A DNA stretch of 64,000 bases, taken from positions 1 to 64,000 of the forward strand of contig CAVXTC010000035.1 of the NCBI GenBank assembly GCA_963764525.1, given 5' to 3'. This document shows, one piece after another, positions 30,945 to 40,032 of the stretch. A model generated the notes under the pieces. It saw only the letters and a list, made by a program, of their open reading frames with translations, made no database searches and was not told the DNA's origin. Each line of letters begins with the position of its first letter. Position 1 is the stretch's first letter. Source of the stretch: DATDIC01 sp963764525 (GTDB taxonomy: Bacteria > Pseudomonadota > Alphaproteobacteria > Acetobacterales > Acetobacteraceae). The position numbers and the translations under genes are program-made.

Positions 30945-31622
30945 ATGAACCGTCCTCGTGCCCTGGCGAGCTGGAGTTCCGGCAAGGACAGCGCCTTTGC
31001 GTTGCACCAGACGCAATGTGCCGGCGATTACGAAATCGCCGGACTCCTGACCACGGTGAATTCGGTGTTCGGGCGGGTGTCGGTGCACGGCGTGCGCGAG
31101 GAATTGCTCGGTCGGCAGGCGGCTGCGCTCGGGCTACCGTCGATTGCGGTGCGGCTTCCCTATCCATGCGGCAACGACGCTTACGAACGGGCCATGGCCG
31201 GGACGCTCTGCACGGCTCGGGATGAAGACGGCATCACCGACATCATCTTCGGCGATCTGTTTCTGGCCGACATCCGCGCCTATCGCGAGGCGCAACTCGC
31301 GGCGCTTGGATTGCGCGCAGTCTTCCCGCTGTGGCTCCGCGACACCGCAGCGCTGGCGCGCCAGATGGTTGCAGATGGCATCAGCGCGCACATCGTCGCA
31401 CTCGATCCGCGGAAGCTTGATCGCGGTTTCGCCGGCCGGAGGTTCGATGCGGCGTTTCTGGATGCGCTTCCGATCGGCGTTGACCCATGCGGCGAAAACG
31501 GGGAATTCCACACCTGCGTGACCGCCGGACCGATGTTCCGGGACGCGATTCCGGTTGTTGTCGGGGAGATCGTCGAACGTGACGATCTCGTCTTCGCGGA
31601 CTTGCTGCCAACGCCAGAATAG
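30945..31622 (+). CDS. PP-loop ATPase of the diphthine-ammonia ligase-like (MJ0570) family
   Basis: 225 residues. The ATP-pyrophosphatase loop SSGKDS is at residues 11-16, followed by the family core (GDLFLADIRAYREAQLAALGL) and the closing motif with CGENGEFHT. The ATG at 30945 follows AGGAG. Bacterial members of this family adenylate or amidate an unknown substrate. The eukaryotic relative Dph6 makes diphthamide, but bacteria have no diphthamide, so the name should not be read literally. It stands alone. Confidence 0.85.
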   Translation: MNRPRALASWSSGKDSAFALHQTQCAGDYEIAGLLTTVNSVFGRVSVHGVREELLGRQAAALGLPSIAVRLPYPCGNDAYERAMAGTLCTARDEDGITDIIFGDLFLADIRAYREAQLAALGLRAVFPLWLRDTAALARQMVADGISAHIVALDPRKLDRGFAGRRFDAAFLDALPIGVDPCGENGEFHTCVTAGPMFRDAIPVVVGEIVERDDLVFADLLPTPE

Positions 31623-31821
31623 TCACAAATGAAAGCTTGTGGCCGAGCGCACGATTTTTGGACGACGCCGCTCTGATCCTGATGCAACCCTGACGCGAAT
31701 TCGCCCAAATCGTCCCCAGCCCGGTGGCGCACCCTTCCGAACCGCATCTCACAACAAAATGAGGATGAATTTCAATAAATTATTTAACAAGGCTCCTCTG
31801 ACTTGGGAGCCGCGCAGGGCC

Positions 31822-32535
31822 TCAACTCACAGAGTTATCCACAACCCCCTGGTGGAAAGCAGCCTCCAGCCGGCTCATCAGCCGCCGCACGGCCACAACT
31901 GGCCGGGATCGGTTCCAGCAGATGCAGGTGGATGGTCCCCGGCAGCTTGCGGAAGGCGCGGCGGCCCCACAGGCGCCCCGAATCTGGTCAAGCACCGGAA
32001 TGACCGGCAATCCGGTGCGCGCCGCCATTGCCGCGACGCCGGGATGCAGCCGCAGCGGCTGGCCCGGCTCGCCGCGGGTGCCTTCCGGAAATATCACGAT
32101 CTGGCGGCGTTCGCCGGCCGCCCGCTCGGCTTCGCGCATGAGGTGCCGCATCGCCGTCGCACCCGCCGCGCGGTCGATAACGATCATCCCGGCCGGCCGC
32201 ATCATGCCGCCGAACAGCGGGATGCGCTCCAGCTCGCGCTTCACCACGTAGCAGCAGCGCGGCAGCAGCGTGAGCCACACCATGGTGTCGAACGCCGATT
32301 GGTGCTGCGAGGCGATCAGCGCCGGCCCGCCGGTCGGCAGGTATTCGCGCCCCCGCACCTCCAGCCGGATGCCGCAGATGATTCGCGCGCCGGCCAGCAG
32401 GATGCGGGCCCAGAGCATGGGGATCGCCAGGATGCGCTGCGGCGCGAACAGCCGCAGCGCGATGCTGGCGATGCACAGCGCCACGGTCACGGCGAAGAAG
32501 AAGACGTTGAACAGCGTCGAACGCAGCAGGATCAT
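31822..32535 (-). CDS. 1-acyl-sn-glycerol-3-phosphate acyltransferase-like (PlsC) protein
   Basis: 237 residues from the ATG at 32535. The N-terminal hydrophobic anchor is followed by the acyltransferase motifs: H-x4-D in SQHQSAFDTM, and FPEGTRGEPG. It transfers an acyl chain in phospholipid synthesis at the inner membrane. Near 31985 and 31905 two compensating shifts replace the expected ~27 residues (the other frame reads LWGRRAFRKLPG) with odd sequence. There is no stop between this gene and YdcF upstream: the frame runs through, though an ATGA overlap exists at 32532-32535 in the neighbouring frame. Last gene of the ftsE cluster. Confidence 0.8.
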   Translation of the reverse strand: MILLRSTLFNVFFFAVTVALCIASIALRLFAPQRILAIPMLWARILLAGARIICGIRLEVRGREYLPTGGPALIASQHQSAFDTMVWLTLLPRCCYVVKRELERIPLFGGMMRPAGMIVIDRAAGATAMRHLMREAERAAGERRQIVIFPEGTRGEPGQPLRLHPGVAAMAARTGLPVIPVLDQIRGACGAAAPSASCRGPSTCICWNRSRPVVAVRRLMSRLEAAFHQGVVDNSVS

Positions 32536-33180
32536 CGCGCGTCCGCCCGAGGCCGCCGAAAGCAGCGGGCCGGGGCCGGGTTCCAGCAGGGTCAGGCCCA
32601 GTTCGGCGGCGAGGAACTTGGTGTATTCCTCGGCCAGCAGCCGCAGCCCCGACCAGCTCATCAGCAGGCCGGGCGGCAGGACCGATGCGGGGAACAGCCT
32701 CAGGTCCGGGACGGCCCGGCGGATCTCCGTGAGCGCCCGCGGCATGTGGTAGGAGGCGGTGACCACGATCAGCGAATGCACGCCGTTGCGGCGCGCCCAG
32801 GCGGCGGTTTCCTCGGCGTTGCCGCGGGTTGTCGCGGCGCCGCGACCCAGCGTGACGCGGTCAGCCAGCGGCCTGGGATCGATCCCGGCGCGGCGCGCCA
32901 GGTCGTGCAGGTCGGCGCCGCCGCCGATGCCGGTGACCAGCAGCCGGTCGCCGTCGCCGGCCGCGAGCATGCGCAGCGCCGCCTGCACGCGTTCTGCTCC
33001 GCCGGTCAGGGCGACGATGCCATCGGCGTGCGGCGGTGGCTTCGGCAGCCGCAGCGCGGCATGGACGAACCAGCCAAATCCGGCCGCCCAGGCGATCAGC
33101 AGCACCAGGATCGCGGCCCCTGCCGCATGCGCCGCGCGCTCCCCACGGCCGCCCGGCCGCAAGCGGAGCCAGCGCGTCAC
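32532..33180 (-). CDS. YdcF/ElyC-like DUF218 protein
   Basis: About 215 residues from a GTG at 33180 that overlaps the ftsX stop (GTGA). One N-terminal membrane helix (ILVLLIAWAAGFGWFVHAAL) is followed by the DUF218 fold with GIVALTGGAERV, LLVTGIGGG and the TRGNAEETAAW motif. Family members act on envelope glycan or lipid carriers. Its frame continues into the PlsC gene without a stop. The natural end is probably the TGA at 32532-32534, reached if one base was lost in the last ~30 codons. A true fusion cannot be excluded. Confidence 0.75.
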
Positions 33181-34098
33181 GGCAGTCGCCGCAGCCATCG
33201 CCGCACGGTGCCCTGGGCGGTGACGAAGCCGATCGCCGCGGCGGTGAGCGGAAGTCCCGGCAACAGCAGCCACAGGCCGATCGGCAGCGAGTTGAGCCAA
33301 TCATCGCCGGTCACCGAGGTGCCGAACGGCGCCGCCAGCCGCGCCAGCCCGAGCAGCACGGGCAGCGCCAGGATTCCGCCGGCGATGCCGCCCGTTGCCG
33401 CCAGTTTCGTGGCGCGCGCGGCGAAGCGGGCGGCGATGTAGCCGTCGCCGGCGCCGAGGCCGTGCACGATCTCGATCGCCTCCCGCCGGGCTGCCAGGCC
33501 GCCCCTTGTGGCCACCGCGATGACCGCCGCGGCAACCGCCGGCCACGAGGAACAGGGCGGCGGCGGCGCAGGCCTGCAGGCTTCGCGCCAGCGCATCAAG
33601 CCGGGTGATCCACACGCCCTGGTCCTCGATCGCGGTGCCTGGGGCTTCCTGCTGCACAATTCGCCTGACCGGCCCGAGCGGCAGGTCGGGGTCGCTGAGC
33701 TGGACGGCGATCACCCCGGGCAGCGGCAAGCCGAGCTGATCGGCGCCCGTCCCGAGCCACGGCTCGAGCAGCTTGCTGAGCTCCGCCTTGGTAAGCGTGT
33801 GGGCGGTGCCGATGCCGGGCGTGTCGCTCAGCAGGCGCTGCACGCGCTCGATCCGGGTGCCGCCGGTGGCGCCGGGGTCGTCCGGTCGGGGCACCTGCAC
33901 GGTCAGCGACGCGCCGGCGCCGGTCTGCCAGCCCCGGGCGAGCGATGCGGCTCCCACCCAGCCGGCCAGAGCCAGCGCGGCCAGGAAGGCCATCGCGGCA
34001 ACCAGGAACGGCAGCATGCGGTCGGCCAGCGCGCGTCGCAGCCCGAGTTCATCGAAGCCGGCCGGGCGAAGGGGCTGGTGGCGCGGCATCAGCGCCAT
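33177..34098 (-). CDS. ftsX: Cell division ABC transporter permease FtsX (frame broken once)
   Basis: Starts at the ATG at 34098 (34089 also possible). Four membrane segments are expected: the first at about residues 30-55, followed by a periplasmic domain, and three more in the C-terminal part. The frame shifts near 33540, after LFLVAGG; the continuation (AVIAVATRGGLAARREAIEIVHGLGAGD) is the typical FtsX coupling region. Reconstructed length ~306 residues. With FtsE it couples cell-wall hydrolase activation to division. A 172-bp gap with a palindromic repeat separates it from ftsE, unusual for this normally overlapping pair. Confidence 0.85.
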
Positions 34099-34117
34099 GC
34101 TCGCGGCGGAGAATCGA

Positions 34118-34232
34118 TCTCTCCCGATTGCGGGAGAGGTCGGTTGGCGACAGCAAACCGGGTGAGGGCCGGCGCGGCGTGCCCTCACCCGCCGCGCTGC
34201 GCGCGACGACCTCTCCGGCAAGCGGGAGAGGT
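34118..34232. repeat. Palindromic intergenic repeat, family 2 (copy 2)
   Basis: About 115 bp with the same nested inverted arms as 22713-22824 (GAGAGGTCGG, GGGTGAGGGC and complements). It lies inside the ftsE-ftsX operon. Confidence 0.8.
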
Positions 34233-34270
34233 GGGGGGAGGGCGGTGCAGCGTTCATCGTCGCCACAGCC

Positions 34271-34936
34271 TCATCCTGCCTCGGCCAGCCGTCCCTGCGC
34301 CAGCCGCAGCGCCGGGGCGGGATGACGCGCGACCAGCGCATCGTTGTGCGTGGCGACCACCACGGTGGTGCCGAGCCGGTTCATCTCCTTGAACAACTGC
34401 ATCAGCCGCTCGGCCTGGGCGTCATCGAGGTTGCCGGTCGGCTCGTCGGCCAGCAGCAGGCTGGGGCGCACGACCACCGCGCGGGCGATGGCGATGCGCT
34501 GCTGCTCGCCGCCGGACAGTTCATTCGGGCGCGCCTCGGCCTGCCTGGCCAGCCCGACCCAGCGCAGCATCTCGCCGGCATCGGCGCGGATCTGGCCCTC
34601 GGGCCGGCCGGCCAGGCGCAGCGGCAGGGCGACGTTGTCGAACGCGGAAAGATGGCTCAGCAGGCGGAAATCCTGGAACACCACGCCGATGCGCCGGCGC
34701 AGCGGCGGCAAGGCGCGCCGCGGCAGCGCGGCGATGTCGGCGCCCAGCAGGCTGAGGCGGCCGCGGGTCGGGCGCACCGCGAGATACATCAGCCGCAGCA
34801 GGCTGGTCTTGCCGGCGCCCGAGGGGCCGAGCAGCCAGCGGAACACGCCCTCCGGCAGGGCGAAGCTGAGGTCGTGCAGCACCTCCGGCCGGCCGGTGCC
34901 GCCGTAGCTCAATCCCACCTCCTCGAATCGCACCAT
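34271..34936 (-). CDS. ftsE: Cell division ATP-binding protein FtsE
   Basis: 221-residue ABC ATPase. Walker A GPSGAGKT is at residues 37-44, the signature LSGGEQQ at 140-146 and Walker B LLLADEP at 160-166, with the His switch in VATHND. The opening MVRFEEVGLSYG and the QDFRLL Q-loop are typical for FtsE. The ATG at 34936 was chosen because the sequence upstream is not protein-like. Divergent from the zinc-ribbon gene at 35051 (114-bp gap). First gene of ftsE-ftsX-YdcF-PlsC. Confidence 0.92.
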   Translation of the reverse strand: MVRFEEVGLSYGGTGRPEVLHDLSFALPEGVFRWLLGPSGAGKTSLLRLMYLAVRPTRGRLSLLGADIAALPRRALPPLRRRIGVVFQDFRLLSHLSAFDNVALPLRLAGRPEGQIRADAGEMLRWVGLARQAEARPNELSGGEQQRIAIARAVVVRPSLLLADEPTGNLDDAQAERLMQLFKEMNRLGTTVVVATHNDALVARHPAPALRLAQGRLAEAG

Positions 34937-35050
34937 GCGGCTTTCGTCGTTCCCGCGGCCCCTTCTTGCCATTCCCGGGCAGCAGGCTACCAGTGGCATT
35001 GCAACCGTCGCGGCGGTCTTCCATCGTCGGGCGATCCTCGGGGACTCCGC

Positions 35051-35534
35051 ATGCGCATCGAGTGTCCGGACTGTGCCGCCGCCTATGAGGTTCCGGACCA
35101 ACTGCTGGCCGGGCGCAAGGCGCTGCGGTGCGCCCGCTGTGGCGCCGAATTCCTGCCGGACGATCGGCCGGAGGAGGCCGGTCGGCTGGATTCTGACGCA
35201 GGTGGCCGATGCGGCCGAGACGCCAGAAGCGCGGCCGGAGCCGGAGACCCAGGCGCCGTTGACCCCGGCGCCGCTGACCCAGGAACCGTTGCCGACACGT
35301 CCGAGGCTCGCGCGTTCGACCGATCGACCGGCTTTTTCGGCGATGCAAAGGCTGGTGCAGCCGATTGAGCCGCCGAAGCGGTCGGTGTGGCCTTTGGTGG
35401 CCTGGGCGGTGAGCCTGATCGTTCTGCTGGCGCTGGTGGGCGGGGCGTTTGTGTGGCGCGCGCAGATCATGCACGCGTGGCCGCCGAGTGCGCGCGTTTA
35501 TGCGACGCTGGGGCTGAGTGACGCGGGGCGGTGA
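35051..35534 (+). CDS. Zinc-ribbon (MJ0042-type) membrane protein (frame broken once)
   Basis: Begins MRIECPDCAAAYEVPDQLLAG..LRCARCGAEF: two CxxC pairs forming the MJ0042 zinc-ribbon found at the start of many alphaproteobacterial proteins. A frame shift near 35192 moves to a Pro-rich linker, then one membrane helix (VAWAVSLIVLLALVGGAFVW) and a short tail PPSARVYATLGL. About 160 residues. Genes like this commonly sit divergent to ftsE in Rhodospirillales. Role unknown; a membrane-tethered zinc sensor is plausible. Confidence 0.75.
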
Positions 35535-36150
35535 TCCGGCTCTGACCCGATGGTGCGCGAACGGGCCGATGCTACGAATGGGAGCATCGCTGTTGGCTTC
35601 GCGGGTCACGGCCGAACTGCCGGGCGATGATGGCTTGCCGGCAGTGTGTGCCCGAGCCACGCTTCGACGCCGGCGCGCCCGAAACTGCTCCGGCCGGACT
35701 ATTGGAGCAGGCCCCGGCACCCCATCCGGGGCATCACGAGGCAGCTTGGCGGCGGCATGGCGCGTCCCGGACTCCGTGGCATCGCGGTGCCGGCGACGAC
35801 CAAGTGGTACTTGCTTTCGTGTCTCAGGGGTGGGGTGCAGTCCAGCACGCTGAGTTGTACAACGGGGCGGTTTGGGGCGCGCTGGATCGTACGACGGGGC
35901 GCTTTGGGGTGTCGGCGGTCGGTAACGACGGCAACCGAGTTGGGGGCCGCGGCTGGTACGCCGGCGTTAGCGATTTGGCAGGGTTCGACGTTTTGGTGCG
36001 CCAGCCGCCGGGCGAAGTGAACCGATTGTCCCAGGTGTGGATGAGAGGGGATCGGCTGACGGACGTTCCAGGCCGAGGGTGCTCATTGTGGTGTGGTCGG
36101 GCACTGTCATGATTTGGCACAAAGACGGTCGCGTTTGATAGGGACCGCGT
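35535..36150 (+). other. Gene-free stretch before the IS256 element
   Basis: About 616 bp. Short open frames exist but none has a recognisable start, domain or consistent composition. The IS256 insertion at 36159 ends it. Possibly decayed sequence. Confidence 0.4.
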
Positions 36151-36158
36151 GATGTCGG

Positions 36159-37510
36159 GAGAGTGTCCTATATCTTGTGTAAGCACGCCGATTGTGGCCA
36201 CCATATCCTGTGGTGGAGGAGTTCACAATGGCTGCGAACATCAACCCCGAAGTGCTTGATCAACTGCTGGCGGGTTGCACCTCGACGTCGGACCTGTTCG
36301 ACGACAACGGCTTATTCAAGCAACTGAAGAAACAGGTTCTGGAACGGCTGCTGGCGAGCGAGCTGACCCAGCACCTGGGCTACCGAAAGGGCGCGGTGAC
36401 GGGCCGCAACTCCGGCAACAGCCGCAACGGGCATTCGGCGAAGACTGTGCTGGGCGACGACGGCGCGCTGGAGTTGGCGATCCCGCGCGATCGCAACGGC
36501 ACGTTCGAGCCGCAGATCGTGCCGAAAGGCAGCCGTCGCCTGGACGGCTTCGCCGATCGCATCGTCAGCCTGTATGCGCGCGGGCTGACGGTGCGCGAGA
36601 TCCAGGGCCACCTGCGCGAGATGTATGGCCTCGAGGTGTCGCCGGATCTGATCAGCCGGGCCACCGAGGGGGTTCTGGAGGAGGTTCGGGAATGGCAGGG
36701 CCGGCCGCTGGAGCGGCTCTATCCGATCGTGTTCCTGGATGCGCTGCGGGTGAAGGTGCGCGACGAAGGTCTGGTCCGCAACAAGGCGATCTACGTGGCG
36801 CTTGGGGTCACTGCGGAAGGCGAGAAGGAGGTGCTGGGGCTGTGGATCGAGCAGACCGAGGGGGCGAAATTCTGGCTCAAGGTGCTGAACGAGTTGAAGA
36901 GCCGGGGGGTTGAGGACATCCTGATCGCGGTGGTTGACGGGCTGAAGGGTTTTCCCGAAGCGATTGCGGCGGCGTATCCGAAGACCATCGTGCAGACCTG
37001 CATTGTGCATCTGATCCGGGCCTCTCTGGCGTTTGTTTCATGGAAGGATCGCAAGGCTATCATGCCGGACATGAAGCAAATCTACCGGGCGGCGACGGCG
37101 GAGGCGGGGCTGGAGCGGTTGGATGAATTTGAAACCAAATGGGCCAGGCGCTACCCGACGATTACGGCAACCTGGCGGCGGGCCTGGGATCAGGTGGTTC
37201 CGCTGTTCGCCTTTCCGCCGGACATCCGGCGCATGATCTACACGACGAATGCGGTGGAAAGCCTGCACCGGAGCCTGCGGAAAATCATCAAGACGCGGGG
37301 CAGCTTTCCCAATGACGACGCGGCCCTGAAACTGCTGTTCCTGGCGCTGCGCAACGTCGGCGTGCGCTGGCGTCGGCCGGTTGCCTGGACGGCGGCGATG
37401 GCGCAGTTTGCCATCCTGTTCGGCGAGCGTTTCCAGTCTGTCAGCCAGCTCGCTGGCTGACAGACTGGAATGGGCCACAGTGGCGTTTACACAAAGAAAC
37501 GGACACTACC
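36159..37510 (+). mobile_element. Complete IS256-family insertion sequence with 8-bp target duplication
   Basis: 1,352 bp. Terminal inverted repeats start GAGAGTGTCC (left) and GGTAGTGTCC (right, complement), with further matches in TTGTGTAA. The element is flanked by the identical 8-mer GATGTCGG at 36151-36158 and 37511-37518, the expected duplication size for IS256. Perfect duplication and an intact transposase indicate a recent, probably active insertion. Confidence 0.9.
36228..37460 (+). CDS. IS256-family (Mutator type) transposase
   Basis: 410 residues, intact. ATG at 36228 behind GGAGGAG. The Transposase_mut features are clear: DDE catalytic residues at about Asp171 (VFLDALRVKV), Asp237 (AVVDGLKGFPEAI) and Glu344 (TTNAVESLHR). 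The CIVHLIRAS region and the R.RG.FP.D motif near the end are also present. It moves the surrounding element 36159-37510. Confidence 0.95.
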   Translation: MAANINPEVLDQLLAGCTSTSDLFDDNGLFKQLKKQVLERLLASELTQHLGYRKGAVTGRNSGNSRNGHSAKTVLGDDGALELAIPRDRNGTFEPQIVPKGSRRLDGFADRIVSLYARGLTVREIQGHLREMYGLEVSPDLISRATEGVLEEVREWQGRPLERLYPIVFLDALRVKVRDEGLVRNKAIYVALGVTAEGEKEVLGLWIEQTEGAKFWLKVLNELKSRGVEDILIAVVDGLKGFPEAIAAAYPKTIVQTCIVHLIRASLAFVSWKDRKAIMPDMKQIYRAATAEAGLERLDEFETKWARRYPTITATWRRAWDQVVPLFAFPPDIRRMIYTTNAVESLHRSLRKIIKTRGSFPNDDAALKLLFLALRNVGVRWRRPVAWTAAMAQFAILFGERFQSVSQLAG

Positions 37511-37518
37511 GATGTCGG

Positions 37519-37802
37519 TTTCATCGTGATGTTGTCGGCGCAAGGTAGAAATGTCGCCCGGCGCGCAAAGTAGAAATGTCACCCCCAGGCCGCGGCCGGC
37601 CAACCCAAAGAACCGTGAATTCAACGCCCTTCCTGAATACTCAGCCCTTTGTTCGACCCGCCGGAGGCGTGGTCGAATGGCACGGTTTGCAAGCGTTTTT
37701 CGCGCCTCGCTGCACATGATCAGTGCGTCTCATCTGATACCCCCCTGTACGCGCAGACTGAACCCGGCGCTGGCAATCGCTTTGGAGGGCTCTCTTAAAG
37801 AA
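37519..37802. other. Gene-free stretch with two short GTAGAAATGTC repeats
   Basis: AGGTAGAAATGTCGCCC near 37543 and AAGTAGAAATGTCACCC near 37568 form a short direct repeat, of the kind found at the ends of some insertion sequences. No gene is recognisable. Confidence 0.4.
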
Positions 37803-38053
37803 TTACCCCGCTGTGTCGGGTGCCGGGTATTTCAGCGCTATATCTAAGACGAGATGGCGGTCCACCGCCTTCGGCTGCGACGCGAAAATCTCCCCACTTT
37901 CGAGGAACCGTAGGTAACTATTAAGCTTCTTTTGAAGGCAAAAAAGATGTTCGTTCACATCACCCAATGACAAATGATCCGATGTAGTCAACCATCATCG
38001 TCGCCGTGCAGGCTGACAAAATCTACGATTTTGTTCTCCTGTTCAACTGTCAT
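37803..38053 (-). CDS. DUF6572-like small protein (frame broken once)
   Basis: From the ATG at 38053 the sequence reads MTVEQENKIVDFVSLHGDDG, then a break near 37991, then LTTSDHLSLGDVNEHLFCLQKKLNSY and LESGEIF...DIALKY. This order (short beta N-terminus, SDH motif, NEHL..LQ.KLN.YL.F.ESG, then a beta strand) matches the DUF6572 family as I know it. About 83 residues, slightly short at the C-terminus. Function unknown. It lies between two insertion sequences. Confidence 0.55.
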
Positions 38054-38071
38054 GTTTCTCTGTTCGGCTGG

Positions 38072-38205
38072 AAGGGCGTTTCTCCGCCCCGGCCTGCATG
38101 ATCATACCGCGCCGCGCGGAGCGGCGGTCAAGATCGGCCGCAGGCCACCGCCGGAGGCGGCGCGCAGCGGTCTTGACGGTCGCGAGCACGGCGCAACGCT
38201 CGATC
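38072..38205. repeat. IS-adjacent repeated sequence (copy 2)
   Basis: Related to 3050-3180 with the same order of landmark words (CGTTTCTCCG, CGCCGCGCGGAGC, GGCCGCAGGCCACCGCCGG, GCGAGCACGG). Lies just before the IS630 left end. Confidence 0.6.
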
Positions 38206-38250
38206 AGGTCGGGGCTACCTGCCGGGTCATGGTTCTTTTCCGCGGTCTGA

Positions 38251-39387
38251 TATACCTCTCCTCTCAGGGAGCCTGGGGGTTTGATGCGCCGATGAAGTGA
38301 AACGCGCCGGTGATCAGCGAGGCGATCTCGGTGCGGTAAGTGCTGATATTGTCGAAGAACCCGTCGATCGCTGCCTTGAAGTCGGCGAGGCAGGAGTAGT
38401 GCTGGTTCCACAGCGCCTTCTTCTTCAGCAACCACCAGAGCCGCTCGATCAAATTGAGGTTGGGCGCGTAGGGCGGCAGATAGACCAGCCTGATCCGGCA
38501 CCCGTCCTGATCGAGATATGCCTTGATCTCTTTGGAGTGGTTGTAGCTGGCGTTGTCCAGCACCACGCGGATCGCGGTCGCGGTGGAATGGCGGGCGGCC
38601 AGATCCTCGAACAACGCGATCATCGCCACGCTGGTGATCTTGCCCGCCTCATGACGCACCACCTCGCGCTGCGGCCAGCTCAGCGCCCCGTTGATGGTGA
38701 CATTGACCCGACCGTGGTTGCTCTTCAGCTCGCGCGTCTGGCCCTTCTTGATCCACCCGCAGGCCGGATGCCCGGTGTAGGCCGGGTGCGTCGCGTCCAC
38801 GAAATACAGCGGCTTCTCGGCCGCCGCCTCGGCCATCAACGGCGCCAGCGTCTGCTCCACAAATCGCCGCTGCGCCGCCGCGTCCGCTTTCGCCGGCACG
38901 CATTTCGGTTGCTTGTAGACGAACCCGAGCCGCCCCAGCAGCTTGCTCATCGCGTTCGGCGTGTACTCGACCCCAAACCTGACCGCGACGAAGGCGCACA
39001 CCTCCTTCGCGGTCATATACAGCCGCCTCTCCAACTCGGCCGCCAGCGCCGTACGCTGCTCCGCCGTCAGGTCCGGCTCACCCCCGACATAGGCCAGCCG
39101 TTCCAGCCCGCTGACCCCCGCCGTCTCATACAGCCGACGGTGCTCGCGCACCGTCTCCGTGTCGATATACAGCGCTTCGGCGACCCGCTCCGCCGCCCAG
39201 CCGTCATCCAGCAGAAGCAGCACGTTCATCCGCCGATGCACCGTGCTGTTGAGCTGCCGGCGCATCATCCGCAGCAGATGTGCCCGATCCAGTGCCGTGA
39301 GGACCGATCCCGCCATGGCCGCAGCGAATTGTACCGCGCCGCGTCGGTGCAAGAGCTTTTTTCGGAATCCTGCGGAGTCGGGGTATA
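38251..39387 (-). mobile_element. IS630-family insertion sequence
   Basis: About 1.13 kb, the normal size. The ends start TATACC at 38251 and, on the complement, TATACC at 39387. Weaker matches (CTC..CAGG) continue inward, and IS630 elements duplicate TA on insertion. It contains one intact transposase. The end positions are my reading of a partly matching inverted repeat. Confidence 0.65.
38264..39316 (-). CDS. IS630-family transposase
   Basis: 350 residues from the ATG at 39316. The N-terminal helix-turn-helix (VAEALYIDTETVREHRRLY) and winged domain precede the DDE core: Asp in YFVDATHP, Asp in VVLDNASYNHSKE, and Glu in PNLNLIERLWWLLKK. Intact, so the element may be mobile. The frame runs open upstream to 39502 but that part lacks protein character. 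Confidence 0.93.
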   Translation of the reverse strand: MAGSVLTALDRAHLLRMMRRQLNSTVHRRMNVLLLLDDGWAAERVAEALYIDTETVREHRRLYETAGVSGLERLAYVGGEPDLTAEQRTALAAELERRLYMTAKEVCAFVAVRFGVEYTPNAMSKLLGRLGFVYKQPKCVPAKADAAAQRRFVEQTLAPLMAEAAAEKPLYFVDATHPAYTGHPACGWIKKGQTRELKSNHGRVNVTINGALSWPQREVVRHEAGKITSVAMIALFEDLAARHSTATAIRVVLDNASYNHSKEIKAYLDQDGCRIRLVYLPPYAPNLNLIERLWWLLKKKALWNQHYSCLADFKAAIDGFFDNISTYRTEIASLITGAFHFIGASNPQAP

Positions 39388-39555
39388 CCAGTCGCAACTT
39401 GGCGTCGGGAAGGTCGGCACCCCTGTGTCCCGAACGCGGCCACCGCAAGCGGGCCGCAACGAAGGAGCGCGGGGTTGCCGGACCTCGTCCCGGCTGGGAC
39501 ATGCTACCGCCTTCTCAGGCGGATCTCGGTCGGCGAATCAATTGGGTGAACACGA

Positions 39556-39765
39556 TCACGCGGCGGCGGAAGCGTCACCCCAATCGAAGTCGCGGTCGTC
39601 TTTCCAGACGCGGCGCATAATCACGGCCAGTTTGCGGGCAACCGCCACCTTGGCGCGGCGCATGCCGATGCGGGCCGCGAGTGCCAGGCCCCACGCCTTC
39701 AGCTTGCACGGCTTTGGATGGCGCGTGAGAAGCGTCGCTCGACGGCTCGCCGCGCTTCGTCACCC
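39556..39765 (-). pseudogene. IS110-type transposase C-terminal remnant
   Basis: In one frame, ending at the TGA at 39556-39558, reads LKAWGLALAARIGMRRAKVAVARKLAV then IMRRVWKDDRDFDWG. This is the conserved end of IS110/IS116-type transposases (ARKLAVI..R.W). Everything upstream of about 39765 is missing or out of frame. It is different in sequence from the IS110 copy at 3.5 kb. Confidence 0.65.
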
Positions 39766-40032
39766 GCGTTCTCAGATCGTCGCGCCAGGTGATAACATGC
39801 GCCCGCGTGGCGGTCCGAAGTTCCTCCGGGCGCTCGATGCCGGCGAAGCGCATGAAGTCCTCCTTCACCGCGCTCTCGTGGCCCGGCGCCTGTGCAGATT
39901 TGTGAGGTTGGCGAACCACTCGACCTCGGGCGGCACGTCGGCCAACCGGTGGAACTCGGCGGCCGTCACCAGCCGGGAAACACGGGCGGGGGTAATCTCG
40001 GTCGGGACCTGGTCGGGATTGGGGATGGTCAT
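39735..40032 (-). pseudogene. Tyrosine recombinase (phage-type integrase) N-terminal remnant
   Basis: From the ATG at 40032 the sequence reads MTIPNPDQVPTEITPARVS and on to WFANLTNLH. After a break near 39868 it continues VKEDFMRFAGIERPEEL..ATRAHVITWRDDL. This is the SAM-like core-binding domain of XerC/D-type recombinases. The catalytic domain (R...HxxR..Y) is absent. It runs into the IS110 remnant, so the gene was cut by that element. Confidence 0.65.

Noticed and set aside
35535..36150. Possible protein gene before the IS256 element
   Set aside because: Open frames exist on the forward strand but none has a ribosome site, domain or consistent codon character.
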